NCBI GenBank assembly: GCA_028564705.1
Contig: JAPXFQ010000189.1
Span: 1,054,001-1,118,000 of the forward strand
DNA: 64,000 nt
Reading direction: 5' to 3'
Source: Apricaphanius iberus
Lineage: Eukaryota; Chordata; Actinopteri; Cyprinodontiformes; Aphaniidae
Both the position numbers and the translations under genes were made by a program. The notes beneath the pieces are model-generated. The model had not been told where the DNA came from, made no database searches, and worked only from the letters and a program-made list of their open reading frames with translations. How positions within the stretch are numbered: position 1 is the stretch's first letter; the number at the start of each line of letters is the position of its first letter. Below are positions 33,101 to 44,089 of the stretch, piece by piece.

Positions 33101-36100
33101 TTACACTTACATATATACAGTACTTTGAAGTTATGAAAAACTGTTTTTAGTTTTCAGCAATAAGTTTTCACAAAGTTATTTTTTTTCTGTGCACATCCTC
33201 AGTGCATCTATAATTAGGATATGTATATTCTTTACATTTAGGTACCTTAAAGAGAAATACAAGCAAAGAACAATGGTCAGTAAAAGTAATCTTTCCATCA
33301 TTTCAGATCTACGTAACAGCTAATGGAAAGTTTAGACATACAGTATAAAAAATCCACATAGGAAACTGCATTACTTTCTAAACTAGAAAAAAAATCTTCA
33401 TCAAATTTAAAAATAGATATAAAGGTTAGAATATAAATATTTATTTTAGGACATTTATGTTTGAATATCCTTTCAGCTGATGGAAAAATAAACATTTTAC
33501 TACATTTCTATACAGTTTCTATTTGTACAAATCTGTTGTGTAGGTCTTTATCTTGTGGGGATAAACGGACTGGAATGATGAGTATCTGTAGACAGCTAAT
33601 AATATATATTATATAATTAAATTCAAATGAAATGCAGGTCTAAAAATATTGGAAATTAAATCTAGCTTTAGAAAAATCTTAGATCTCACACTTAAAGGTT
33701 TCATATCATACCTGAATACCAGACAAAGGTTTTTAAACCATGCAAATAGAATCAGGAAATCACTTAAGCAGAACCTTTCTAACAGCATGAAGTAGTCTAA
33801 AATATCTGAAAAATAAAAATGTTATGCCCTGATCTGAAGAACAAAGTCACTGTCATCTATCAGCTTCAAAGTCAGCTATAAGGGTTATGATTATACTAAT
33901 TGATGTGCATGATTTGTTTACCTAAACAACATTTGTCTTACATGAAATTTTAAAAGAACCCCCAAAAAATCTATAGGCTATAGAAAATCTATGTACAGTA
34001 GTTATGACAGAAAAGTACATATGTTTCCTAATTCTGAACACATTTTCCTTTTGTGCACAATAAAAAATAAAAGCAAGGCAGAAGAAATTGTTGCATAATC
34101 TGTCCGTCAGATGCATTGTCTTTGTTGCTTTTAATTTACAGTCTAGCCTTTAGGTAGGCACCGATCAACCGGCGTATCAATGTCAGAACATTATTCAGAA
34201 AACAATTCCCTTTTTTCTGTTTCTTTATCTCTCTGCTGATTGCATACTAGATGCCCTGAGCACTTGTGACTGAAGACAAATTAACTTGGGAATGATTGTC
34301 ACATCAAAGTCTCTCTTGGCGCGGTTCGTTTAAGACTCTGGGCGCTGAGACCAAAGTTTGGATCATAGTGTGGCAGCAGAAAATAGAAATGGGAGGTTTT
34401 GCTTTGCTTCTGTGTTTTGTTTAACTTTTGTTTTTTTTATTTGCCCAGAACTGAATTCTAGTAGTCACCAGAAATCTGCACTGTTCGACATTCACTCTCG
34501 CATAGGCAAAGATCAAGGGTGCATACTTCACCCATGCTGTGCAGAGATACTGTTGTTTTATGAGTTTAGGGAGAATCAAACCAGGAAAACTGTCAACTAC
34601 CTGCCTCACTTAAGCTCATTCTGTGGACACATAAAGCCATATAATATTCTTAGCTGGCAACACATGATACCATACATGCACCCAGATTTGTATTACACCA
34701 GTAGCCGCACAAGAAAACAAGCTATCTGCGCCCAGCTCTCGTTTTAGAAAACAGCCCTCCAGGGAACAAATACTAAGCGAAAACATGTAACTGCACTTGA
34801 CAAACCACGCAGGAGAATGGTGGCCATTGTGAGTGTTTATTGGACGCCATCTTTTCCTGTGATGTGAGAGATAGGGTAGTAGTGGTGGTGGGTGGTGGGG
34901 GGGTCCATGCCTTGTTTCTACAGCGGTGCATCCAGCAGCACTCAGCGGGAGGTTTGAGTTCCCCTTCTGTCTGCCGGTGCCACCGCCAGCAGTCTCTGCC
35001 GAGGCAGTGTGCTAATCATTTAAACAGCCCAATCAAAGGCAATCTGATGTTCCACACAAGGGAGAGAAAAAAAAAGGGAAGGGAGGAAAGTGATTATCAG
35101 TGTTTGCGAGAGGCAGCCGGAGTGATTGAGCTGAAGGGGGACTTTGATTTTAGGGCCTGTAGTTGTTTTGCACGATGGCGTTGAAGAATGTGGTGAGCTG
35201 TCATAGCATGACAGGTAACTTTCAGAGCTATTATTAATATTATTTTACATGCAAGGAAAAAACCTGAAGACTTTGTCATACTGTACCAACAATCAACCTA
35301 GCTTTTAAAATGTAGAATTTGAGAATAAATACAGTAATTAATTAAAAATTAAAAATAAAATAAAAAGACAACTAAATTTCAGTTAGGCTCACATTGCAGT
35401 CTGGATTAAAAATCATTCACACACTTTCAGAGCAAGCACACACACACTGGCAGCACAGTGGAGATGAATCACCTTGGCTTGTCAAGAGGTTGGTTAATAG
35501 ACACATTTGATGTCACTGAAAGCCCACTGGTGTTTAAAGGGGTTTTGTTAGTGTGTTGATATCACCTCCTGTGCATAAAGCTCCACTTAAAACAATAAAT
35601 AGCAATGAGCGCATCCGAAGCCCCTGCAGTTTTAAACTATATCCCTTTGATATAGGATACCTATTACTGTTGGCTTTATCTAATGGATTGGATTCCCACA
35701 CCTCCTTCCGACAGTGTTTCAAAGCACAGAAGCCTTCAAATGTAATGTGTTATCAGCACATTAGCTGCTCTAAAACCTCCATCAGTACTTTGTGGATCTG
35801 CAGGGAGCAGTGCAACGCAGTCAAGAAAAAGGGCAGCGGCCTTTAAACTCTGCTCACCGTGTCTGCTGAATTCATTTACTAATGTCTTGAAATCAGTGTT
35901 TATTAAGGATTTCTTTAAATTCTTCTTCAAACAGATTCTGTAAAACATTTTATTGTTTGTATTTGTTTTAATATGTTATTTGGTTGCTCCGTTAAAGGAG
36001 GCTTATTGTCTAAATGAACAGTAATTAAAATTATTTTGCAGGATAATAAAGGAGCAGAGTTGAAGAGAATGACATTAAAGCCAAGGCATACAGTATATTA

Positions 36101-36260
36101 AACGAAGAATAAAAAAATTTAACCATAAGAGATATGCAGTACACACATCATTCTAACAGTTCTGGTAAAAGGAAACGGAAATGTGACATTAATCGACATT
36201 CTTATCTGATCAATTTACAAGCCTGGAACTTTTTCTGAGAAGCCCCAAATGTGAAGTTCA
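30171..36260. other. Six kilobases without a recognised gene
   Basis: 30.2-30.5 kb and 32.2-34.1 kb are AT-rich and plain. 30570-31950 and 34140-35220 are more complex and GC-richer. Low-complexity: (CA)-type run at 31617-31635, T13 at about 32152, T12 then G12 at 32267-32294, and a purine-rich run at 35061-35090. Frames such as 30904-31323 minus (139 codons) and 34358-34747 plus (129 codons) overlap others on the opposite strand, have mixed Cys/His/Phe content and match nothing known. No RNA gene or repeat terminus was recognised. The complex blocks could be regulatory, without direct evidence. Confidence 0.45.
32267..32294. repeat. T12 then G12 homopolymers
   Basis: A run of twelve T (32267-32278) followed, after GTAT, by a run of twelve G (32283-32294). 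It is unusual in anonymous DNA and prone to sequencing error. Confidence 0.9.
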
Positions 36261-37297
36261 CTTTTGAATAGGGGTGTCACGATTCTCCAGATCCTCGATT
36301 TGATTCGATTCTTGATGTTTTTTTGTTTGTTTCTTTAACAGTACAGAGCCCTATGTCATCTTTAGGTTTTATGCATAAAATTTTGTACAGTAAATCTTAT
36401 TTTAAAAGACAAAATTTATGCAGTTTTTATTATTCTAGTGTCATGCATCACATTAGGCATTAATGGTCAAATTGAAATAATTTATTTACAATAAAAGTGC
36501 AACCGTCGTGTTTAATAGCAAATTATTAGAAACAGAGATTGGCTGCCATCTAGTGACTATCTCAAGGAAATTTCAATCAAACGCAACTGGACTTGGTAAT
36601 TTGTCTTGGAAGACGTTTCACCTCTTATCCAAGAGGCTTCATCAGTTCATGCTCGCCGCTGACCAGGCTGGGACTGGACCAGGATGAGAATATTCACAGG
36701 CTCATCTAGTGACTCTTTATAGTTACTGCAGAACGACTGGGTACTCAATGGTCCAGACAGCTCATAGGACCGACCGAGAAAAATGCAGCAAACAGCGGTC
36801 CTGTTTTTTACAATGCGAACATGGACTTAACTTGTTGGGAACTTAAAATTTCCTCACTGGGGATTTGAGGATCGAAGGACCGGCTTTAGTCCCGCTGCTC
36901 CTTTCTTTATCTGTCGTATAGCCATGTTTTAACTGTAGATTAACTTTAGCTACTTGCTAGTGTCAGCTAACGTGCTCTATCGACGTGCGCTCTGATCACA
37001 GGGGATGTGATGCAGGCAGTTAAAACGTTACCAGGTGGTGTTGTAAGTTGTAGGAGAACTAGTGAGAGTTACTTGTTAGGGAAAATGCAATGTGTGGTTC
37101 TTTGTGATGAGGAAATCTGAGTAAATAGATGGTTGTCTGTTAACTGTTGCTATGGAGTCCAGAGTGGGATGCACAGTAAGTAAACATAGGAGCAGGAGAT
37201 GATCGCAATCCTCTTTTGGGTTTCAATGCACAAGGTCATAACATAATTTCGATCGATTTCGATACAAAATTGAGTTCATGACACCCCTACTTTTGAA
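36261..37297. mobile_element. Non-autonomous hAT element with perfect 8-bp duplication
   Basis: The element proper is 36269-37289 (1021 bp). Its ends are inverted copies: TAGGGGTGTCACGATTCTCC on the left and, from the right end on the other strand, TAGGGGTGTCATGAACTCAA (11 identical outer bases). It is flanked by a perfect 8-bp duplication, CTTTTGAA, at 36261-36268 and 37290-37297, the hAT signature. Subterminal regions hold TCGATT/GATCGATTTCG words on both sides. No transposase motif remains inside, so it depended on an autonomous relative. It contains a nested 144-bp insertion at 36559-36702. A perfect duplication points to a rather recent jump. Confidence 0.92.
36547..36714. mobile_element. 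144-bp insert with 12-bp direct repeats, nested in hAT
   Basis: CATCTAGTGACT occurs at 36547-36558 and again at 36703-36714. The 144 bp between them (36559-36702) interrupt the hAT element, so the 12-bp repeat looks like the target duplication of a retroposed insertion. The insert includes GACGTTTCACCTCTTATCC and AAGAGGCTTCATCAGTTCA, words I know from a dispersed teleost repeat whose class I cannot state. There is no poly(A) or clear tail. The 12-bp length suits LINE-type target-primed insertion. Confidence 0.75.
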
Positions 37298-37679
37298 GGT
37301 AGAAAAAAAGACTCTGAAATATCTTGCAGTACCGGAGTCCAACAGAGAGGGAGCAGCTGCATAAATACTGGGCATAATTTGTTAGATATATAATTAATTT
37401 GTGAATATTCTGTAGTGCAAAACGTCGCTTCAGAGACAGTGGTATCTGAGCAAGACTATGAATCCTGAACTAGAACATGTTCTATCTCAATCAAAAAGCT
37501 CTGGATGTTCCAAAACATATGACAAAGCATCCAAGGACTTACCATAAGACACAGCCAGCAGAGATTACCAGAAAACAAACACTTCTTTTCTGCCCAGCAG
37601 CACCCCAACCAAAGATGACGGGAGCAGAAAGCAGAGACCTGCGGCGTCCTTTAAAACGTCATCACCAGATGAAACTCTA
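37298..37679. other. Unassigned
   Basis: A 67-codon frame (37477-37680 plus) leads into the L2 piece but shows no recognisable domain. No repeat end found. Confidence 0.4.
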
Positions 37680-38155
37680 GACTTAATTATTAGCAAAGGT
37701 TAATTTCTCTGTAACTGATATTGGATCATCTGACCATTTCCATGTTTTCTTTAAAAGCAACATCTCTGCTAAACTAAACAGAGAAGGCTACCTTGGGGAC
37801 AGTTCAGTTGAAACCTTTTAACAAAATTACTCTCCACCCTCACCCTGATCCCCTTCATCCTCCATTAGATGAAGGCGAAACAGTAGACGTAGAAACATTT
37901 CTCTCTAAAATTTCAGTCATGATTGATACCATTGCTCCATTTAATATTAAAGTAGTCTCAGGTAAATTAAGTCTCTATCAACTAGTGATCCACTGGTACT
38001 AAGTGAAAAACAGAGCATTGACGAGACAAAAGAAAATGGCAGAAAAGTCAACTCTATGTTTACTGTGAGATCTATAAAGACTGAACAGATATCCCTTAAC
38101 TTTGAAAGATACAAGGTTACCATTCTTTACTGAAATCATTAATAGAAAAAAAAAA
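37680..38155 (+). mobile_element. L2-like LINE piece: end of endonuclease to RT linker
   Basis: Plus strand, with frameshifts: TLDLIISKG (37679 onward), DIGSSDHFHVFFKSNISA (about 37722-37775), then KISVMIDTIAPFNIKVVSGK (about 37908-37967) and WQKSQLYVY-like plus TLKDTRLPFFTEIINRK (to about 38148). This is the SDH end of the endonuclease and the linker towards reverse transcriptase, equivalent to the region cut off at 14445 in the minus-strand copy. It ends abruptly in an A-run at 38147-38154. Both 5' and 3' parts are missing. Confidence 0.8.
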
Positions 38156-38179
38156 TTATATATTGTAGTAACCCCGCCG

Positions 38180-38465
38180 TTTTGTAACCTGCTGTGTTGC
38201 TGTGGGATCCGAAATCAGAAATTTCGGCCAGCGGTGTCGTAATTTCCACGTGGACCACGTCTATTGTCTTGGAGTACGGCCAGAGTACTGCTTGTGTTCA
38301 CATGAGCCATTATCCACTCGTACCTGGACTCCGATACTACCTCCAAGGCAGGTCTCTCTGGCTGTATCCTGGCATGGTCCAGGCTGTGTTCACATGGTAC
38401 GAAATAAGTGGATTGTGACCAAATACGGTATCCGAGTACGGACTCCCGTACCATGTGAAAACACC
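38180..38465. repeat. Repeat-like segment with inverted TTCACATGGTAC words
   Basis: GTGTTCACATGGTAC (38386-38400) and GTACCATGTGAAAACAC (38448-38464) are near-perfect inverted copies about 50 bases apart, and a third related word, TGTGTTCACATGAGCC, lies near 38292. CCAGGCTGTGTTCACATGGT (38379-38398) recurs exactly at 44111-44130. This suggests a short MITE family with such ends. No target duplication was found, and the boundaries are uncertain. Confidence 0.4.
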
Positions 38466-38729
38466 CATAGACTTATCTCAACTCTGAGTCCAACAGTGAA
38501 TTTGAAGTGCAACAAGTACCAGAATGAAACTGAGTTTCATTAAGGGCTCAGAGGTTTGGTTTATTTTATTTTATTTATTTTTTGTAAAAACCGGAGTCAA
38601 TAAAACTTGTTTTAGCTGCTAAATCTACCAGTTGTAGAGGGAGCCCATGTAGACTTTAGACGGGGCCCAAACCACCACAGGCCAGCCCAGTTTATGTGAC
38701 AGTGGAGAGATCCTGTCACTGTGGCTCCG

Positions 38730-38840
38730 ATTATCCATTTGGCTGATTAGTGAGTGTGTATGACTCTCACCTGGGAGTCGTGGGATCAAATCCTGCCTGG
38801 ACCCTCGTTGAGCGCCTTGCCACATATTTTAAAGAGCCGT
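38730..38840 (+). repeat. tRNA-like SINE head, weak
   Basis: TTGGCTGATTAGTGAGTGTG, then TATGACTCTCACCTGGGAGTC and GGGATCAAATCC. The layout resembles the A box, anticodon arm and B box of a tRNA, with a possible 5-bp anticodon stem (ACTCTC...GGGAGT), but the acceptor stem does not pair well and several conserved bases differ. Most likely a tRNA-derived SINE head or pseudo-tRNA rather than a functional gene. Confidence 0.3.
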
Positions 38841-39170
38841 GGGTGTTGTTTGCACCAGTTTATATTCTGAGATGTTAAAGATCAATTAATTAACCACACA
38901 ATGCTGTTATAAGATCACATCAGGTACTTGATAAATGGTTAACACAAATTAGCATGTAGCTTCTTACTTCTCTGTCCAATCCATCAGGCATCTTTGTTGT
39001 TGGAAGTGATTCAGCTGCTACTCTTTAGGAATGTAGTCCTGTAATCCATGCAGAAAAACAGACATTTTCAGAGAGACATTTTAGATAGAAAAATTCCAAC
39101 CCAAAAACATTTAAACAAAGACTCCAGAGCAGCTATGAGCTTTGAGAAGAAGGAGGGTGTTTGCAACTCT

Positions 39171-39409
39171 AAATGGACTGAACTTATATAGCACTTTTCT
39201 AAGCATACTGACCACTCAAAGCACTTTACATTGAAGCCACACTCACCCATTAGCCACACACCGATAGCCAACATGGCTCGGTAGGACGATAGGACTAATT
39301 TGTGGGGTTAAGTGCCTTGCCCAGGGGCACATAGACATGTGACTGGAGGAAGCTGGAATTGAACCTACAACCCTCCGATTGCAAGCCAACTACTCTACAG
39401 CTGAGCCAC
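39171..39409 (-). mobile_element. tRNA-headed SINE with L2-type tail (minus)
   Basis: On the minus strand the element starts GTGGCTCAGCTGTAGAG (like a pol III A box) and has GGTTCAATTCC at 39365-39355 (B box), so it has an internal tRNA-type promoter. The middle part reads GTGCCCCTGGGCAAGGCAC and the tail AAGTGCTATATAAGTTCAGT, ending in CCATTT. It is the best of the three copies in the window (others: 3160-3393 minus, and the tail at 10756-10853 plus). The tail resembles the 3' end of L2-type LINEs, which would supply the reverse transcriptase. I found no reliable target duplication. Confidence 0.75.
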
Positions 39410-39865
39410 AGTCGACTCTACCAGAGTTAAGCTGCTCTCTCTGTAGACGTGGTGCGGATACCTCTAGCACTTCCTGGTGGTAACATAGTGATTTAAAATA
39501 CGTCACTGTGTTACCACTCAGTCAGGGGCGGATCTACTGGGGTGGCATAGGGTGGCAGTTGCCACACTAAAAGAAAGCCTTGCCACCCCAGCTGCCACCC
39601 AAGCCAGCGGCTATGAAATCTGTAAAATAGGACGTAAAGCGCATGAAGCTCCTTTTTCCGACAACATTGAATACAGCACGGCGTGACTGGACCATAGACT
39701 GTATACTCCAGACGCTTCTGAGAGGTAGGAAGTCAGAGAGAAGCCGACCTGCACACAGACGGCAGGAGAACACCAGAAAAGAGGAAAATATGCCATCTTA
39801 CAAAATAGAATATCATTTCTAGCTCAATGTTGATAGTTTTGAAACTATTTGAGGCGATAAAAATT

Positions 39866-39985
39866 CCATCCATCCATTTTCTGAACCGCTTAATCCTCAA
39901 GGGGTCGCGGGGGGGCTGGTGCCTATCTCCAGCTGTCGACGGGCGAGAGGCGGGGTACACCCTGGACAGGTCGCCAGTCCATCAT
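39866..39985 (-). mobile_element. 120-bp SINE/LINE-tail element, copy 1
   Basis: Flanked by AGGCGATAAAAATT at 39852-39865 and 39986-39999, a perfect 14-bp target duplication. On the minus strand it runs from ATGGACTGGCGACCTGTCC to GGTTCAGAAAATGGATGGAT; the terminal ATGG repeats are the 3' tail, so it is a minus-strand insertion. It sits inside the hAT element 39523-40878 and is therefore younger. Copy 2 at 45745-45864 has the same length and differs at about five of some 112 compared bases. No tRNA promoter box is obvious; it could be the 3' end of a LINE or a SINE ending on it. Confidence 0.88.
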
Positions 39986-40096
39986 AGGCGATAAAAATTT
40001 CAAATCATAATTTTTGCAACATGTAAACTAAGTCAGAGAAGGTGAAATCGTTATGTTTGTCCAGAAAAAGGTAAAAATAATTTAATTTCTACAGAA

Positions 40097-40417
40097 ATGA
40101 AGCAACAACGAAGCATCTCTAGTTTTTTCTTACCAAAGACAAAGGTGAGAAAAACGGAGAAGAGAGAGAGGAGCGACAGAGAAGTGATTGAGGGGAAAGA
40201 CGAGATCAGGGACAGGAGAGAGTGCTAGAACAGGACATAGGAGAGGTGGCAGAGGAAGGAGAGAATCACCAAGATGAGGAGGGAGAAAGAGAAAGGCAGG
40301 GCAACATGGAAGGCTCAGCCAGTGACAACAGGACAGTCTGAGACAGACCAAGCACATCCAGTTAGTCCATATGGTAGGGAAACACAGGACACCGACTTAC
40401 ATCTTATTTTAGAATAA
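40097..40417 (+). pseudogene. hAT transposase N-terminus (TTF-finger type), two stops
   Basis: ATG at 40097 opens MKQQRSISSFFLPKTK, then a long Lys/Arg/Glu-rich linker, then TGQSETDQAHPVSPYGRETQ and DTDLHLILE before a stop at 40415. 'MKxxxSIxSFF' followed by a charged linker is how hAT transposases with a TTF-type zinc finger (and the host ZMYM1-like proteins derived from them) begin. Two in-frame stops, TAG at 40226 and TAG at 40238, interrupt the linker; otherwise the frame stays open over 106 codons. The start follows a pyrimidine stretch and ACAG, which could be a splice acceptor. The zinc finger, catalytic domain and dimerisation domain are absent. Confidence 0.7.
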
Positions 40418-40886
40418 ATTTGTATGAGAAAATAAAAAATTTTAGGAACACACCCTGTTGAGTTTTGCTCAAATGTCTGCAAAAAAAATATTTAAATTAA
40501 TTTATCCTTATACTAAGTTTACTTATATTAGAAAATACGGATGTTTGAGTCTAATGAAGTTAAAAAAGGTAAAGGGAATAAAAAAAAAAACATAATTTCT
40601 GGACTTTATTCATCCTTACACTGAATGTTCTCCAGGGGGGCTATGATGATGGTTAAATATTAGGGTTGTCAAACGATATGTTTTTTAACCTAATTAATTA
40701 CAGGGTAGCTGTGAATAAATCCGGACAAATTAACATTCCTAAATATGACTAAAAAACCTAACATTCTTAGTGTAAAGGAAATTGTCGTAGGTGTTATACA
40801 CTAGCTTATGGTGCCACCCCAGAAATATCCTTGCCACCCTCTTGCCACCCCATAAATATTTTTCTAGATCCGCCCCTGCACTCAGT

Positions 40887-43800
40887 CCTTTTCCAGGAGA
40901 GGGTGGTGCATCTCCTCAGAGAGCAGGATTCAGGAGGATAAATTAAGGATAAATTAAGCCAAAAACCACTCTGGCAGGATTTTTTTGTTGTTGATAAAAT
41001 TGCATTACCAGATGGTTGAAAACTCTAAAAACATGATTTTGCATGATATAGGCCCTTTAAGTAAATTAATAGATGGATGTACCATAATGTTCTCCAAATG
41101 AGTAGAAACAATACTGTATTGCATTTAGACATAAAGTGGAACAACCAAGACTCGGCACACAGCTGGTTACACAGTTGGTTATGCATTCAAGAAAAGAAAA
41201 AAAATTGAATTAACATTTTATCTTTCATCTGGGCTAAGCCATGAAATTTTGCCACACATTGTGTGTTTTACTGAGATATGTTTGGAATGTGCCTAAATAT
41301 ATACTTCTATAGGTCCCTGTCTGTTCTGAAATAGGATAAAGGAGAAATTTCCTGCCACATACCACGTTTAGCACCACCCAGGGTTTTTAGTTGACCTCTG
41401 TGAAACTTTGATTCACATTGAAAGCTAAAATTAAAGTAAAGTTCTAATGGTTAGGTAGCTCAACAATTACGCTTGTCTCGTTAGACGGAAAAGTCTCCTT
41501 TTTCAGCTTTCATAATGTGCAAAACCTTGAAATTACACATTGTGTGTGTGAATGTTTGTCCCATGTATGTTTAAACTCATGCTTGAGCTGTCATTAGGAA
41601 TTACGCAGTGCATGATAACAGGGTGAGTTGATGCACATAGAACATGTATATGTGGGCTCTTCTGATTTGGCTCTGAGACTCCAGTAGAAAAAGCACACAG
41701 TGTAGCAGCAGCGGCGGCCCCTAAATGGCTCCTTAGGGGCCATTCGTGGCTGCGGCTGTTTATATAGATCCTAACTTGCAATTACGTCTGCATCAGACTG
41801 CATTGCGTTGAAAAGACACATTTGGCTCCGCTCTCCAGCCAGTTGTCAGAGGACGCTCAATGTCCCTTCTGATTGTTGTTGTGCATTGTAGCCCTGTCAT
41901 CGCTGTGGTTCTGCTGCTGGGAAAGGAAAAAAAAACCTCACCAGCAACTCAGTTAAGAAAGTCTCAAAGTGTGAATTTTTTTTCTCTGTTTTTGATTAAT
42001 CAGGATTAAAAAGGTAGGGCTGCATGTTAAGTTTGAGCGAGAAAAAGTCGAAGATGGTAACTGCATACACTGCAGAAGCAAACCAAAGCGAATGTAATTA
42101 AAGCCTAAGGTTGGCATGTGCTATCTTCGTGCAGAAACAGTCTAGAAATCAGACAATCCTTTGTCCAGGTCGAGGAGGAGGATTTTTGCTTATCCTACAA
42201 ACTTGGATATGGAAATGACCCCCCACCAGCAAATACGCTCTCTGTTTTCACTCCTTCATTTGGCATTCATAAGCAGTTGTGACAACCTCATCAGTTAGAC
42301 AGAGCTGACTCCAAGACGGAGATGACAAAACCACAGACCTCAAAATGAGAAGAGCAGGAAGACAGAGGCTCGACTTCACAGGGGAGCGTGCAAACTGAAC
42401 CAAATTCTCCCTCTCTGTCGCTTCCTCTTTTCTTCCCTCTCCTTTCTTCGCTTGCTAGTTTAAAGTTGTCCTGCCTTTTATTTTGAGAAATATTAATTTG
42501 GTAGAAGATGTGGCGTCGCATCTGAAACGAAACACAAAGAAAGAAAAAAGAGAGGGCGAGAGGGAGAAAAAAGTGAGAGGGAAGAAAAAGAGGAGAGGAG
42601 TGGAGGGGGGTGAAAAATAAAAAAAAAAATACAAAAAAGAGGCGCAATGCGTGCAGATTTCTCTCGCTTGACGTTTTGCTGAAGTTTGTACGCCACTTGA
42701 GCCCGCCGTTTCCCTCGCTAATGATACCAGCGGAGCCTCTCTGGGGAATGGCGTCCGTCGTACGCTTGGCTTTCACATTTCCAAGGCACCAGGTATTTTG
42801 GGATACGGAAAGCGGGGACTCTGAGGCACATCATTCCAGGAGCTCATCTGGTTATTCCTCTCTCTCCTCTCCAATCGGCTTTACCCCATCTTTTTCACTC
42901 TTTTTTTTCTTTCTGTTGTTGTACTTTTGCATACGCAGACATTCTCTGTCTCACTCTAGTTTTCTGTCTTTCTTCTTCTTCTTCCCTCCTTCTGTCTTTC
43001 TCTTCCTTTTTTGTGATTTGCGAAGAATGATTTCAAGTGTGGAGAAGAAAAAAGAATACATGCACAGGAGAGAATGAAGGGGGTGTCTTTTTATTAAGTT
43101 ATTCATTGTATGTGAAATCAAGAAGCCCCCCCCCCCCTCTCTCTCTCTTGGTTAAAGCAAATTAATGTTTAAAGAGGTAATTTACTGGGCCCTGGCAGGA
43201 TCCACATTGTGCATTACACAAACAGGCGGCAACAAAAGGAAATTCTAATCTAGACTGTAACGCTGCCGCACCGAGGAGCCTCGGCGGGGCGTCGAGATGA
43301 ATTATACAACAATCTGTGTTCTTCCTCGTTTAATTTAAAGGTCTGTTTTCAAGGCTATCGCAGACTTCCACTTCAGAGGAGAGAAGAGGCCCACTGAGGT
43401 CGAGCTCGTATTGACAAATAAAGACAGAAAAAGAAGAGAAGTGTCCGAAACGCAGATGAGCTAATGCAAAGCAAGAAGTAAGAACATCTTGTTGACCATG
43501 AAATGTAAGGAGCTTGGTTGAGGAGCCTGGAAAAAAAACATGAAGTCTAACATGTCTAAAGGTTCTTTTTATTTAAATGGTTTGTTTGATTGTGCCTCAT
43601 GGCTGTCAGGGTCTATTTCCTGCAGATGCAGAGGGGAAAAAAAAGATGCTGTCACAGCTCCTCGGACTTTGCCCTGAGAGCCTTTGTCAGCAGAGGAGGA
43701 AGTGGCACACATACAGTATAGTGGATATTAAAAGTCTTGCTGCCCTGTTAAAATACCCGTTTAGGTGTGTGCAAGTAAGAAAAATGAGACCAAAATTTAT

Positions 43801-44089
43801 CTTTTCACAACTTCCTTCACCATCTTTTTGGGGCTAGAACAAAAATATAAAATAAAGTAGTTGCTTAAGTGTGGAGACTTTGTAACTAATGGTAGTAACT
43901 ATTGCTGTGAATTAGCCATTAAAACAATTTAAGTTCAACTCGCACAAAAAGTAATGTTTAAAGAGTTTCTAAACCATCAGAGGGATCTCATTGTCAAAAT
44001 GTATCAGTCAGGAGAAGGGTGAAAAATCATTTTCATAAATTTGAGATATCTCATAGAAAACAATAAGAACAACCCTCATTAAGTAGATA
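40887..44089. other. No gene recognised; purine/pyrimidine-rich 42.4-43.15 kb
   Basis: No supported gene. Notable parts: a hairpin at 41716-41741 (GGCCCCTAA / TTAGGGGCC, 8-nt loop); a pyrimidine tract at 42402-42452 and a purine tract at 42529-42616; C12 followed by (CT)n at 43126-43149; and complex sequence at 43150-43500 that might be conserved. Frames such as 42291-42776 minus (161 codons) and 42610-43077 plus (155 codons) overlap each other and are composed of Phe/Leu/Ser runs from the pyrimidine tracts; I reject them as genes. Confidence 0.45.
43126..43149. repeat. C12-(CT)6 low-complexity tract
   Basis: Twelve C residues followed by CT repeats. It marks the right edge of the pyrimidine-rich region that begins at about 42850 and precedes a complex, possibly conserved block. 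Confidence 0.9.

Larger units (their letters stand above)
39515..40886 (+). mobile_element. hAT element with perfect 8-bp duplication and transposase remnant
   Basis: The element is 39523-40878 (1356 bp). Ends: CAGGGGCGGATCTACTGGGG on the left and CAGGGGCGGATCTAGAAAAA read inward from the right, with 14 identical outer bases. Flanks: CACTCAGT at 39515-39522 and 40879-40886, a perfect 8-bp duplication as made by hAT transposases. TTGCCACCCC words occur near both ends. It holds the first exon-like part of a transposase (40097-40417, two stops) and a nested 120-bp insertion (39866-39985). With the catalytic part missing, it was mobilised, if at all, by a complete relative. Confidence 0.93.

Noticed and set aside
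34358..34747. 129-codon plus frame
   Set aside because: Starts in T-rich DNA, mixed composition with many Cys/His/Ser, no domain; overlapped by a minus frame.
38745..38810. Functional tRNA gene
   Set aside because: The boxes are only partly conserved and the acceptor stem does not pair; kept only as a weak SINE head.
42291..43077. Frames of 161 codons (minus) and 155 codons (plus)
   Set aside because: They overlap on opposite strands and consist largely of Phe/Leu/Ser or Lys/Arg runs from pyrimidine/purine tracts.
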